From: Leucobacter sp. L43
GTDB lineage: Bacteria; Actinomycetota; Actinomycetes; Actinomycetales; Microbacteriaceae
NCBI RefSeq assembly: GCF_016597785.1
Contig: NZ_JAENJG010000001.1
Location: forward strand, 868,001 to 932,000
Length of the DNA stretch: 64,000 bases
Direction of reading: 5' to 3'
Part shown: positions 27,701 to 35,231 of the stretch, in pieces
Numbering within the stretch: the first letter of the stretch is position 1
Layout: every line of letters begins with the position of its first letter
The notes under the pieces: generated by a model
Database searches by the model: none
The model's input: only the letters and a program-made list of their open reading frames with translations
Told to the model about the DNA's origin: nothing
Translations under genes and position numbers: made by a program

Positions 27701-28449
27701 TCGGAGACTTCGCGAACACCGCGCAGGCCGTGATCGACGAGTACATCGCCGCTGCCGAGCAGAAGTGGGGCCAGCAGTCCTCCGTCGTGATGCTGCTCCC
27801 CCACGGCTACGAGGGTCAGGGACCCGACCACTCCTCCGCGCGCATCGAGCGGTACCTGCAGCTGTGCGCTGAAGACAACATGATCGTCGCCCGCCCGTCG
27901 ACGCCGGCGAACTACTTCCATCTGCTCCGGCGACAGGCCTACGCCCGTCCGCGCAAACCGCTCATCGTGTTCACGCCGAAGTCGATGCTGCGCCTGCGCG
28001 GAGCGACGTCGAAGGTGGAGGACTTCACCGAGGGCTCGTTCCAGCCAGTGATCGACGACCCGGCGATCACCGAGCCCACGAGCGTGGAGCGCGTGCTCCT
28101 CGTGTCCGGCAAGGTCTACTACGACCTGCGATCCGCTCTCGAAAAGCGCCCCGACCCGCGCGTCGCGGTGGTTCGCGTCGAGCAGTTCTACCCGATTCCG
28201 GCGACGCAGCTGGGTCGCGTGCTCGCGCAGTACCAGGGCGCCGAGATCGTCTGGGTGCAGGACGAGCCCGAGAACCAGGGCGCGTGGCCGTTCATCTCGC
28301 TCGAGCTCTCCAAGAAGCTCGCGAACGACCGCATCCGCGTGGTTTCGCGTGCGGCGTCGGCGGCGCCCTCGACGGGCTCGGCCAAGGTGCACGCGGTGGA
28401 GCAGGAGGAGCTCATCTCCCGCGCGCTGCGCTTCGACGGCGACGCCTAG
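24757..28449 (+). CDS. kgd: Multifunctional 2-oxoglutarate dehydrogenase E1/E2 component (Kgd/OdhA)
   Basis: This 1230-residue actinobacterial fusion enzyme combines an E2-type acyltransferase core with a thiamine-diphosphate E1 in the TCA cycle. An N-terminal segment (FGANAWLVDELWKQFQ) is followed by a Pro/Ala linker (about 45-105). The acyltransferase domain carries DHRVIQGAGSGQFL near 326. The E1 starts near 370, with DVGMAHRGRLNVLSN, the ThDP site GDAAMAGQGIVYETMQMSQ near 648, and a C-terminal pyrimidine-binding domain. No lipoyl domain is present, as usual for this family. The TTG at 24757 has AGAGGAAG upstream and gives the family length (M. tuberculosis Kgd, about 1231). Confidence 0.95.
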   Translation: MAERTETTNQAGPAGDFGANAWLVDELWKQFQVDKNSVDRSWWPVLEKYGAAQAGEATTPAPSGGAAPATSPITTPTQPARTTKAAPRVAPIPADAPSTARNTNAEQEAPEADQVTPLKGMARTLSKNMDQSLAVPTATSVRTIPAKLLIDNRIVINNHLRRSRGGKVSFTHLIGWALIQTLKEFPSQNVSYAEVDGKPSIVTPAHIGLGIAIDVPKPDGTRSLLVPSVKRAESLNFNEFLSAYEDLVKRARDNKLAAGDFQGTTISLTNPGGIGTVHSVPRLMQGQGSIIGAGALEYPAEFQGASQETLNRLGISKTITLTSTYDHRVIQGAGSGQFLKLVHERLIGKHNFYEEIFAALRIPYKPVQWASDIHVDIVGAVDKSARVQELINSFRVRGHLMADVDPLEYVQRTHPDLEIESHGLTFWDLDREFATGGIGGKRTMPLRDILGVLRDSYCRKIGIEYMHIQDPAQRLWLRDQLEVPYAKPSHDEQMRILEKLNEAEAFETFLQTKYVGQKRFSLEGGETVIPLLDAMLIDAAEDGVDSVDVGMAHRGRLNVLSNIAGKTYGQIFREFEGAQAQKAGSGDVKYHLGTSGVFTAPNGTQVPIHLAANPSHLETVDGVLEGIVRAKQDLKPIGSFTTLPILIHGDAAMAGQGIVYETMQMSQLRGYRTGGTIHIIINNQVGFTTLPLDSRSTAYSSDIGKVVQAPIFHVNGDDPESVVRVAKLAYEFRQRFHIDVVIDLVCYRRRGHNEGDDPSMTQPLMTDLIEAKRSTRRLYTSALVGRGDITEEEYDKAKQDFQDRLERAFQETHAAQTGSIPVMDTSGIAEVSESGGRSEQQLETAVDRTVIERIGDAHANKPEGFIVHQKLQQLLNKRLEMSREGGIDWGFGELLALGSLLMEGTAVRFAGQDARRGTFAQRHAVFHDRANGQEWIPLLNLSEEQARFWIYDSLLSEYAALAYEYGYSLQREDALVLWEAQFGDFANTAQAVIDEYIAAAEQKWGQQSSVVMLLPHGYEGQGPDHSSARIERYLQLCAEDNMIVARPSTPANYFHLLRRQAYARPRKPLIVFTPKSMLRLRGATSKVEDFTEGSFQPVIDDPAITEPTSVERVLLVSGKVYYDLRSALEKRPDPRVAVVRVEQFYPIPATQLGRVLAQYQGAEIVWVQDEPENQGAWPFISLELSKKLANDRIRVVSRAASAAPSTGSAKVHAVEQEELISRALRFDGDA

Positions 28450-28457
28450 GAGTTCCA

Positions 28458-29246
28458 GTGCACCAATCGCTGATCGGGGACTCACCGAGTGCGGGCGGCG
28501 CCTCGGTGAGCCCCCAGATCAGCGGTATCGCGCAGAAGATCGCGTCCGCGATCTCTGTCGGCATGCTCAGCGTCGGAGAGCGGCTGCCCCCCGAGGCCGA
28601 TCTCGCCGGGCAGTTCGGCATCGCCGTCGCGACGCTCCGGAAGGCGCTCGCCGAGCTGCGCGCCGAGGGCATCGTCGAGACGCGGCGCGGGCGGAATGGC
28701 GGCACGTTCGTCGTGCAATCCCCGTTTCCCTCGCCTGAAACACTGACCGCGTCGCTCATCCGTACGAGCACGACGGCGCTTCGCGACTTCTTCGACGAGC
28801 ACGCCGCAGTCTCGGGCATGGCCGCGTATCTTGCTGCTGAGCGCACGTCGCCGGATGCGCGGACGCGCCTCGCCGAATTCGCGTTTCTGGCGCGGGAGGC
28901 GCGGACCGTGCGCGACCGGTCGCTCGCTGACAGTCGGTTCCATTTCGAGGTCGCCGTGCTCAGCCAGTCGCAGCGCCTGCTCACCTCTGAGCAGAGACTC
29001 CAGTCGGAGCTCTCCCCGTTCCTCTGGTGCGGGCAGATCTGTCGAGCGTCCGCGCAGGGCGCGTTCACCGAGCACCTCGACATCGTGATGGCGATCGAAC
29101 AGCGCGCACCGGACCGAGCGCGAGAACTCGCCGTGGCTCATGTGCGCGGCAACATGAAGCTGATCATCGACGGAAAGATCGCGCTCAATCGCCTTGCAGC
29201 GGCGAACGATCCGAGCGGGGCGAATCAGGAGGCGAGCCCGCGGTGA
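28458..29246 (+). CDS. GntR/FadR-family transcriptional regulator
   Basis: This 262-residue protein has an N-terminal winged HTH (about 20-90: GERLPPEADLAGQFGIAVAT, GIVETRRGRNGGTFV). The all-helical FCD effector domain shows the ligand/metal residues in DSRFHFEVAVLSQSQRL, EHLDIVMAIEQRAPDRAREL and the final HVRGNM. FCD domains bind organic acids or amino acids. The GTG at 28458 is set by AGGAG overlapping the kgd stop 8 bases upstream. The following Cache-fold gene overlaps its stop, so the two form a unit. The target is not certain; I infer the adjacent amine genes rather than kgd. Confidence 0.85.
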   Translation: MHQSLIGDSPSAGGASVSPQISGIAQKIASAISVGMLSVGERLPPEADLAGQFGIAVATLRKALAELRAEGIVETRRGRNGGTFVVQSPFPSPETLTASLIRTSTTALRDFFDEHAAVSGMAAYLAAERTSPDARTRLAEFAFLAREARTVRDRSLADSRFHFEVAVLSQSQRLLTSEQRLQSELSPFLWCGQICRASAQGAFTEHLDIVMAIEQRAPDRARELAVAHVRGNMKLIIDGKIALNRLAAANDPSGANQEASPR

Positions 29247-29956
29247 TGCCCGAGACAGAAATCGTCGACGAGGTGATTCAGCGGGTCGATGCCTGGTTCT
29301 CACGACGCTTCGATCGGCTGGCCCGACTCGCGACGCAGTTGATCGACGTGACGGCACTCGATGCTGACGGCCACATCGAGATCACCGAGGCGGCCCGGAA
29401 ACGACTCAAATCGGTCGCCGTCCGATACCTCGCCGAAGACGAAACGGTCGACGGGTGCGGACTCATCATCGCGCAGTCCGCATTGGGCACAGAGATCGGG
29501 GATCTGGAGTGGTGGGTGCGCGAGGAGGAATCGCGCTTCGCCCGGTACTCGTTCGGCGTCGTCCCCGGTGCCGATCGGTATTACGACTACTCGCACCACG
29601 AGTGGTTCACTCGCGCATTCGTCGACGGCGAGACGGCGATCGTCGGGCCGTACATCGACTACCTCGGCATCGAGGCGTACGTGGTGACGATCACCGTTCC
29701 CGCAGAGATCGACGGCACTCGCATCGGAGCCGTCGGCAACGACCTCCAGGTCGCAGATCTCGAAGCCGCGCTGCTCCCCGAGCTGCTTCGCGCGCCTGCG
29801 GAGATCGCCCTCATCGGCGCGCGCGGCACCGTGCTCTTCGGCACGTCTTCCCGGTTCGTGTCAGGCGACTACGTAGCGCCCGAGCTCGATGGGTTCCGCA
29901 GCGTCGCCGTCGGTCCATCGGGCGCGGGCCTACGCATCGTCGTTCCGTCCGCCTGA
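29243..29956 (+). CDS. Soluble Cache-fold sensor-like protein, no signal or membrane segment
   Basis: This 237-residue protein shows a Cache (PDC-type) ligand-binding pattern: DRYYDYSHHEWFTRAF (about 112-127), GPYIDYLGIEAYVVTITVPA and GAVGNDLQVADLE. Such domains are normally the extracellular part of chemoreceptors or kinases. Here there is no signal peptide, no transmembrane helix and no output domain, so it should be cytoplasmic. The GTG at 29243 overlaps the regulator's stop (GTGA) with AGGAGG 10 bases upstream; the ATG at 29246 is an alternative. Coupling to the FadR-type gene suggests it senses an amine or amino acid for that regulator. That role is inferred. Confidence 0.7.
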   Translation: MMPETEIVDEVIQRVDAWFSRRFDRLARLATQLIDVTALDADGHIEITEAARKRLKSVAVRYLAEDETVDGCGLIIAQSALGTEIGDLEWWVREEESRFARYSFGVVPGADRYYDYSHHEWFTRAFVDGETAIVGPYIDYLGIEAYVVTITVPAEIDGTRIGAVGNDLQVADLEAALLPELLRAPAEIALIGARGTVLFGTSSRFVSGDYVAPELDGFRSVAVGPSGAGLRIVVPSA

Positions 29957-29976
29957 CGCGATCGCAGCACCGCACC

Positions 29977-30786
29977 TCATCCGGTCCGCTGTGCGCGCAC
30001 CCGGGCGTCCACGATCCCGGCGAATCGCCCCGCGACTCCGCCCCACACGCGCAGCAGCTCTGGCTCGGCGGCGGTGACCCTCGACACGATCGATGCGGCA
30101 TCGAGCGCGAGCTGTTCGAGGTTCTCGGCGTCTTCGATGACCCAGTCGGCGGCCGACACCGACGAGGCCTCGGGGTGGAACTGCACGCCCCAGGCAGCTC
30201 CGCCGAGAGCGAAGACCTGATTCGGGCAGCGATCACTCGAGGCCAAGCGTCTCGCGGCGCTCGGGAGTGCCGCGACCGCGAGGTAATGCCACTGCACGAC
30301 CGGCACGGAAGCACCGGCGAAGGGTCCGAACAGCGGGTCCTCCTCGCCGGGCGTCGCGCCGCGTCCCGCGAACGTGACCGTGTCGAGGCCGATCTCCGGC
30401 CCGTGCGCCATCGGGGTGACTCGACCGCCGTGCGCGACGGCCAGCAGCTGCGCTCCGAGGCAGATGCCGAGGGTGGGCACGCCAGAGGCGACGCCCTCGC
30501 GCAGCAACTCGCGCACGCGGGAGAGCCACGGGGCCACGGCGTCGTCCTCCGGCCCCATCGAGCCTCCGAGCACCACCAGGCCGTCGAATCCGGTGAGGGT
30601 CTCCGGTATCGCGCCCGGATTCTCGGCGCTCCGGACGTCGACTCGCGCTGCTGCCGACTCGAATGAGCTCGCGATCGCTCCCAACCCCGCGTTCGACTGA
30701 TGCTGAATGACGAGGATGCGCCCCTGGCTCGTGCTCTCGGCCGACGACACTGGGGCGGACTGGCTCATCGCCGTCCTCGGCGTCAT
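29977..30786 (-). CDS. Class I glutamine amidotransferase-like protein (GuaA-N-like)
   Basis: This 269-residue stand-alone class I amidotransferase domain has nucleophile Cys109 in GICLGAQLLA and the His204/Glu206 pair in VQFHPEAS. LGGSMGPEDD near 73-82 matches the GMP-synthase-glutaminase-like group often found in amine and amino-acid catabolic operons. There is no synthetase domain, so it probably hydrolyses a gamma-glutamyl amide rather than feeding ammonia to a partner. The ATG at 30786 overlaps the stop of the PuuD-like gene (ATGA); MSQSAPVSS at residue 7 is an alternative start. It is the last gene of the leftward P450 operon, ending 20 bp from the convergent Cache gene. Confidence 0.8.
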   Translation of the reverse strand: MTPRTAMSQSAPVSSAESTSQGRILVIQHQSNAGLGAIASSFESAAARVDVRSAENPGAIPETLTGFDGLVVLGGSMGPEDDAVAPWLSRVRELLREGVASGVPTLGICLGAQLLAVAHGGRVTPMAHGPEIGLDTVTFAGRGATPGEEDPLFGPFAGASVPVVQWHYLAVAALPSAARRLASSDRCPNQVFALGGAAWGVQFHPEASSVSAADWVIEDAENLEQLALDAASIVSRVTAAEPELLRVWGGVAGRFAGIVDARVRAQRTG

Positions 30787-31520
30787 GCCGCTCTCCCGCT
30801 CGACGCGGTGGAACCCTCATGAGGAATCGCGTGCAATGCGGCTCGACGGATCAGCCAATCGAAGAGCGCCTGCTGCTGCGCGTCGCCCGCAGCGGTGTCT
30901 TCGGGGTGCCACTGCACCGCGATGAGGTCAGCACCCGGCACTTCGACCGCTTCGACGATGCCGTCCTCGGCGCTCCCCACCGCACGAAGGCCCCTGCCCA
31001 GCCGATCGATCGCTTGATGGTGGTAGGACGACACTGAGATGGTCGTCATTCCGAGCACCTCCGCGAGCGATGATTCCGGCGCGATCGCGACGGGATGCGC
31101 GGCGTTGCGGTGCCGGCTCTCGATGGGGAGATCCTGCACCAGCGATCCGCCGTACTCGACGTTCAGCAGCTGGAATCCCCGGCAGATCGCGAGCACCGGC
31201 ACCCCGCTTCGCATCGCCGCAGCCATCATGTCAGCTTCGAACTGATCCTGCGCGGCGAAATCGGCGGGCACCGTCGCGGGGTCAGATACGCAGCCGTACC
31301 GGGCAGGATCGACGTCGGCGCCGCCCGGAACGAGCAGGCCGCCCAACCCCTCGAGTCGTTCCTCCGCCGACAGCGCACTCTCGGCGAACAGCATCATCGG
31401 CTCCCCTCCGGCCCGCACCACCGAGCGAAGCACGGCGGTGGACACGGCGCTGCCATCGAACCTCAGGCCGTGAATGCGGTTCGACCACATTCCGGTGATG
31501 CCGATGCGCGGCGGCCTCAC
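30783..31520 (-). CDS. PuuD-like gamma-glutamyl amide hydrolase (peptidase C26), copy 1
   Basis: This 245-residue protein has nucleophile Cys113 in AICRGFQLLNVEYGG, His205/Glu207 in AVQWHPED, and SSYHHQAID at 164-172. All are typical of the gamma-glutamyl-gamma-aminobutyrate hydrolase family, which releases glutamate from gamma-glutamyl amines. The GTG at 31520 is chosen because it overlaps the TGA of the preceding solute-binding-fold gene (GTGA) and begins VRPPRIGITGMW; the frame is open to 31565 inside that gene. It is coupled on both sides. With the GlnT-like ligase two genes upstream it could close a glutamylation cycle. Confidence 0.85.
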   Translation of the reverse strand: MRPPRIGITGMWSNRIHGLRFDGSAVSTAVLRSVVRAGGEPMMLFAESALSAEERLEGLGGLLVPGGADVDPARYGCVSDPATVPADFAAQDQFEADMMAAAMRSGVPVLAICRGFQLLNVEYGGSLVQDLPIESRHRNAAHPVAIAPESSLAEVLGMTTISVSSYHHQAIDRLGRGLRAVGSAEDGIVEAVEVPGADLIAVQWHPEDTAAGDAQQQALFDWLIRRAALHAIPHEGSTASSGRAA

Positions 31521-32233
31521 CGTCCCGCCCCACTGCTGAGCGGGAACGGCAGCAACGGCATCCACCGCTGCCAGATGCGCTCCAACTGCCCGTCGGCGAT
31601 CGCCGACTCGAGGGCCGCATCGAGCTCCGAGCGCAGCGCGTCGTTTCCGGGTGCGACGCCGACCCCCCAGCGATTGCCGGTGCGCACGGTGAACGCCTCG
31701 ACGAAGTCGGGATCCTCTTCCGCGAGGGGCACCATCACCACGTCGTCATCGACGAATCCGTCGATGCGCCCGCTCCGCGTCGCCTCGATCATGTCGCCGA
31801 ACACGTCATCGCTCGCGCCGAAGCTCACGAGTTCGACGCCAGCAAAGGTCTCAGCCAAGCGCATGTTCGTCGAGTGAGCGATTGCGCCGATGCGGTACCC
31901 GTCGAGATCATCGGCCGAACGAGCGGGATCATCGGCGCGCACCAGGAGCGTCTCGTTGAACACGGCGTACGGCCGCGTGAAGTCCACGAGAGCCGCTCGT
32001 TCGGCCGTCTCCCCTTGCCCGCACCACACGGCGTCGGCGTCTCCGCGACGCACCGCCGGAATCATCTCCTCCCAGGGCAGCATCACCCACTCGACGCTTG
32101 CGCCGATCCGCTCGGCGATCGCCGACGCGACGTCGGGTTCGTAGCCCGAACGCTCGACCCCGTCCGGGCTCTTGGCGAAGAGCGGCAGCGCTTCCGAGTC
32201 GATGCAGGCGAGCCGAAGCACTCGCGCGCTCAC
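31517..32233 (-). CDS. Solute-binding-protein fold (SBP_bac_3) lacking a signal peptide
   Basis: This 238-residue protein has the two-lobed amino-acid-binding fold of ABC importers: RSGYEPDVASAIAERIGASV, AVRRGDADAVWCGQGETAER, DFTRPYAVFNETLLVR, and DLDGYRIGAIAHSTNMRLAE. Unlike normal binding proteins, it starts directly at the first beta-strand (VSARVLRLACIDSE) with no signal peptide or lipobox. The GTG at 32233 overlaps the stop of the glutamine-synthetase-like gene (GTGA), so an upstream signal is not possible without another start inside that gene. No ABC permease or ATPase lies nearby. It may be a cytoplasmic ligand-binding or accessory protein; its function is unknown. Confidence 0.78.
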   Translation of the reverse strand: MSARVLRLACIDSEALPLFAKSPDGVERSGYEPDVASAIAERIGASVEWVMLPWEEMIPAVRRGDADAVWCGQGETAERAALVDFTRPYAVFNETLLVRADDPARSADDLDGYRIGAIAHSTNMRLAETFAGVELVSFGASDDVFGDMIEATRSGRIDGFVDDDVVMVPLAEEDPDFVEAFTVRTGNRWGVGVAPGNDALRSELDAALESAIADGQLERIWQRWMPLLPFPLSSGAGR

Positions 32234-33738
32234 GGGATCGCCTCCCAGTACTGATCGAACTCCCACTGGGTGATCTGGCCGCAGTACCGCGCCCACTCAT
32301 CCCGCTTCAGCTGCAGGAAGATGCGCGTGAGTTCTTCCGGCATCGCGCCCATGAGATAGGAGTCGGCTTCGAAGGCATCGATCGCGCTTCCCAGGGTGTT
32401 CGGAACCACCACGTCCTGCAGCAGGGCGCTCGGCGCTCCGGGCTCGCCCGGTTCGAGCCCGGCTTCGATGCCGTGCTCGATCGCTGCGAGAAGATACAGG
32501 TGCGAGAGGTACGGGTTCACGCTCGCGTCCGGGAGGCGGTACTCCATGCGACCGTTCGCGGAGATTCGGATGGCGACGCCACGGGTGTCGAGGCCCCAGT
32601 CGGCGCCCGACGGCGCGAACTGCCCGGCGTCCCAGTAGCGCTTGTAGGAGTTCACGGTCGACCCCATGACGAGCATCGAACCCGGCGTGTGCAGCAGCAT
32701 GCCCGCGATCGAGCGCCGCGCCGTCTCAGTCGCGTGCAATTCGACGCGGCCGTCCTCCACCACGTTCTCCTCGCCGTCGGCGCCGGCTCGCCACAAGCTC
32801 AGGTTGTGGTGGCACCCGTTGCCCATCTTGCCGTTGTACGGCTTCGCCATGAAGCTCGCCTGCAGGCCGAGTTCCCGTGCGACCTGCTTGCAGATCTGCC
32901 GGTACGTCGTCATTCGTTCTGCGGTGAGCTCGGCGCGGTCGTACTCCCAGTTGAGCTCGATCTGGCCGGCGTCTTCGTAGTCGCCCTGAATCATCGTGAA
33001 TCCGAGCGCCTGCGCGTAGGAGATGATCTTCTTGTAGACGGGCCGCATCTTCTCGAGGTTCTCCACCTGGTACGCCGGGCTCTGATCCTCCTTCGACACC
33101 ACTTCGAGGCCAGGCCCGGTCCAGGTCATCTCGGGTTCGAGTCCGCTCCTGAGTTCGAGACCGGTGCGTTCCGTGAAGCCGCGGTGCGCCGCGGCGAAGA
33201 GCGCGCGCGTGTCGAGCGGGATGAGCCGCCCGCCCGATGGTCCCAGGTGCGGTGGATCGTAGGCGGTGCAGAAGATGCGTCCCACCTCGCCGTCCCACGG
33301 AAGCGCCTGGAAGGTCTCCGGTTCGGGGAGCGCCCAGAACTCGTGCGCTGAGACTCCCCCGCCGATGAGCTCGCCCTCGCGACTCGTCTGCAGATCGGTG
33401 AGCGCCGTGCGGTGGAACGCGATGCCCTTGCGCAGCATGCGCTCGTAGTGCTCCGCGGGTACGACCTTCGCGACCGTGCGGCTGCCGAGCGTCGGAATCA
33501 TGTAGTAGATGTACTTGACGCCCGTCGCCCGAATGCGCTCGGCGAGCGCTTCCACGACCTCCGGGCGCAGGTTCGCCTGCTGATGGCGTTCGAACGCGCT
33601 GGTGTCGTCGAGCAGTTCGCGCAGCGCGGCGCCGAACCGACCGCCGGTCTCCCATGAGGTCGCGGAGGTCTGGCGACTCGCGCTCACTGGCTCGTCGAGT
33701 TCGGAGGGATGCAGCCGGTCGGCTGTCAGGTGGGTCAT
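32230..33738 (-). CDS. Glutamine-synthetase-family amine ligase (GlnT/GMAS-like)
   Basis: This 502-residue ATP-dependent ligase probably joins glutamate to an amine through the gamma-carboxyl. Family blocks are LEPEMTWTGPG (metal/Glu site), GDYEDAGQIELNWEYD, MAKPYNGKMGNGCHHNLSLW (ATP/Glu loop) and RMEYRLPDASVNPYL (phosphate-binding Arg). The spacing resembles type III GlnT/gamma-glutamylmethylamide synthetases rather than housekeeping GlnA; the C-terminal adenylylation site of GlnA is not evident. The ATG at 33738 has AAAGGA 6 bases upstream; an ATG at 33789 overlapping the P450 stop (ATGA) would add 17 residues. It lies between the P450 and the solute-binding-fold gene. Confidence 0.85.
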   Translation of the reverse strand: MTHLTADRLHPSELDEPVSASRQTSATSWETGGRFGAALRELLDDTSAFERHQQANLRPEVVEALAERIRATGVKYIYYMIPTLGSRTVAKVVPAEHYERMLRKGIAFHRTALTDLQTSREGELIGGGVSAHEFWALPEPETFQALPWDGEVGRIFCTAYDPPHLGPSGGRLIPLDTRALFAAAHRGFTERTGLELRSGLEPEMTWTGPGLEVVSKEDQSPAYQVENLEKMRPVYKKIISYAQALGFTMIQGDYEDAGQIELNWEYDRAELTAERMTTYRQICKQVARELGLQASFMAKPYNGKMGNGCHHNLSLWRAGADGEENVVEDGRVELHATETARRSIAGMLLHTPGSMLVMGSTVNSYKRYWDAGQFAPSGADWGLDTRGVAIRISANGRMEYRLPDASVNPYLSHLYLLAAIEHGIEAGLEPGEPGAPSALLQDVVVPNTLGSAIDAFEADSYLMGAMPEELTRIFLQLKRDEWARYCGQITQWEFDQYWEAIP

Positions 33739-33785
33739 GGTGGTCCTTTCGACATTGGAAGGGTGAAGCGCGACCGCGGATGGTG

Positions 33786-35009
33786 TCATCGCACGGTGAA
33801 GGTGATCGGCAGAGCGATCGGGCCGTGATTTCCGGAATCCGGCAGCCACGAGTCTCCGCCGGGGCAGGAGACGTCGGTGAACGCCTCTGCGAGCATCGGG
33901 AGCGCGACGCTCATGTCGGCGCGGGCGATGAAGTGACCGATGCACTTGTGCACGCCGCCGCCGAAGGTGTGATGCTGCTTCCGCCCGCTCACCTCGATAT
34001 CGATCTCCGGATCGGGGAACGCCTCTGGGTCGGTGCCGCTCGCCATCGTGAAGAGGTGCACCGTCGTGCCCTCGGCGATGCTCAGGCCCTTGAATTCGAA
34101 GTCCTCGTTGGCCTCCCGCGTCACCCAGCGAGTCGTCGGATTGACGCGCAGGGCCTCCTCGAGCGCGGGGCGCGTCAGCTCCTTGGGCCGTGCGGCGAGC
34201 TTCTCCCATTGACCGGGGTTTCGCATGAACGTCTGCAAGATGAGCCCGAGCTGGTTGCGCGTCGTGTCCATGCCGCCGAACAGCATCAGGACCAGCGCAT
34301 TTCGCAGTTCTGCGTCACTGAGGCTGTCGCCGTCGCCCTGGCTCACCTGCAGCAGTTTCGACACCATGTCGTCGCTGGGATCGCGACGACGCTCTTCGAT
34401 GAGTTGCTCGACGAAGTCGTAGAGCTCCCGCACCGCGACATCGACGCGCTCGATGTCCTCCTTGATGGTGACGCTGAGCGCGTAGCCCACGGTGTTCGCA
34501 CGGGATGCGATGAAGGGCCAGTGCTCGTGCGGCAGCCCCATCATCGCGCAGAGGGCCCGTGTGGCGAACGGCTCGGCGAAGTGGGCGACGAAATCGACCT
34601 GCTCTCCGCGCTCGTCTCGCGCGATCATCTCGGAGATGAGTTCTTCGGCGATCGCGGCGAACGCCGGTTCGAGTCGTCGCGCCACCCCTGGCGAGAACGC
34701 AGGGTTGAGCAATCGGCGTATCCGGTCGTGCTCGGTGCCCTCGAGTACGAGGAGGTTCTTCTCCCACCACTCGTAGAACACCCCGGAGTGGACGCCGTGG
34801 TGATCGGGCCACTGGGCGCTGCCCTGATTCAGGCTCGGGTGCTTCAGCAGCTCGGTGACCTCCTGATACCGCAGCACTCCGAAACCGTAGTTCGTCCGGG
34901 CGTACCAGCTGCGCTCTCGAGCCGCGCGAACCGCTTCCGAGTTCATCGCGAAATCGGGAGCGGCGATGTCGAGGTAGGGCGCCTGCTCGGTTTCCAGCTG
35001 TGCGGTCAT
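33786..35009 (-). CDS. Cytochrome P450 (soluble bacterial class)
   Basis: This 407-residue soluble monooxygenase carries heme-ligand Cys356 in HTFGGGVHKCIGH, the I-helix oxygen-activation motif GGMDTT (245-250) and the ExxR pair Glu285/Arg288. EGTEHDRIRRLLNPAFSP near residue 90 is the usual C-helix region. There is no membrane anchor and no fused reductase, so it needs electron partners; an FprA-like reductase and a flavodoxin are encoded divergently 222 bp away. The next gene is a glutamine-synthetase-like ligase, the same partner found beside the morpholine/piperidine P450s of mycobacteria. A cyclic or secondary amine substrate is inferred from context only. Confidence 0.92.
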   Translation of the reverse strand: MTAQLETEQAPYLDIAAPDFAMNSEAVRAARERSWYARTNYGFGVLRYQEVTELLKHPSLNQGSAQWPDHHGVHSGVFYEWWEKNLLVLEGTEHDRIRRLLNPAFSPGVARRLEPAFAAIAEELISEMIARDERGEQVDFVAHFAEPFATRALCAMMGLPHEHWPFIASRANTVGYALSVTIKEDIERVDVAVRELYDFVEQLIEERRRDPSDDMVSKLLQVSQGDGDSLSDAELRNALVLMLFGGMDTTRNQLGLILQTFMRNPGQWEKLAARPKELTRPALEEALRVNPTTRWVTREANEDFEFKGLSIAEGTTVHLFTMASGTDPEAFPDPEIDIEVSGRKQHHTFGGGVHKCIGHFIARADMSVALPMLAEAFTDVSCPGGDSWLPDSGNHGPIALPITFTVR

Positions 35010-35061
35010 TCGTACTCCTTCGTCGAATTCGCTTCGCTGACGTGCGACGCAGCGAGTGCTA

Positions 35062-35074
35062 ATAAGTTACTTAT
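35062..35074. promoter_or_regulatory. AT-rich 13-bp palindrome in the P450/reductase divergent promoter
   Basis: ATAAGT-T-ACTTAT is a perfect inverted repeat 53 bases upstream of the P450 start. It lies in a markedly AT-rich stretch (about 35055-35165) within a GC-rich genome. It could be an operator or part of the P450-operon promoter. The following ATGTTTTA (35077-35084) recurs at 39568-39575 upstream of the APC permease. Confidence 0.4.
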
Positions 35075-35231
35075 AAATGTTTTAATGCGCAAGCGACCGC
35101 GTGAAACTCTTGGCCCATACTGCATCCTTCGACGTAAAACATTCTCTCGTCATCTTTTTTCAGATACACTTGCCGAACAGTTCTGACGAGCACCGCAGCT
35201 CGCCATCCCGAAAGCGTGGAAAGGAGCCGCA

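Noticed and set aside
24877-28485. Minus-strand open frame of about 1200 codons opposite kgd
   Set aside because: High-GC third-position bias of kgd keeps this frame open. It has no recognisable domain and reads as low-complexity Leu/Arg/His sequence.
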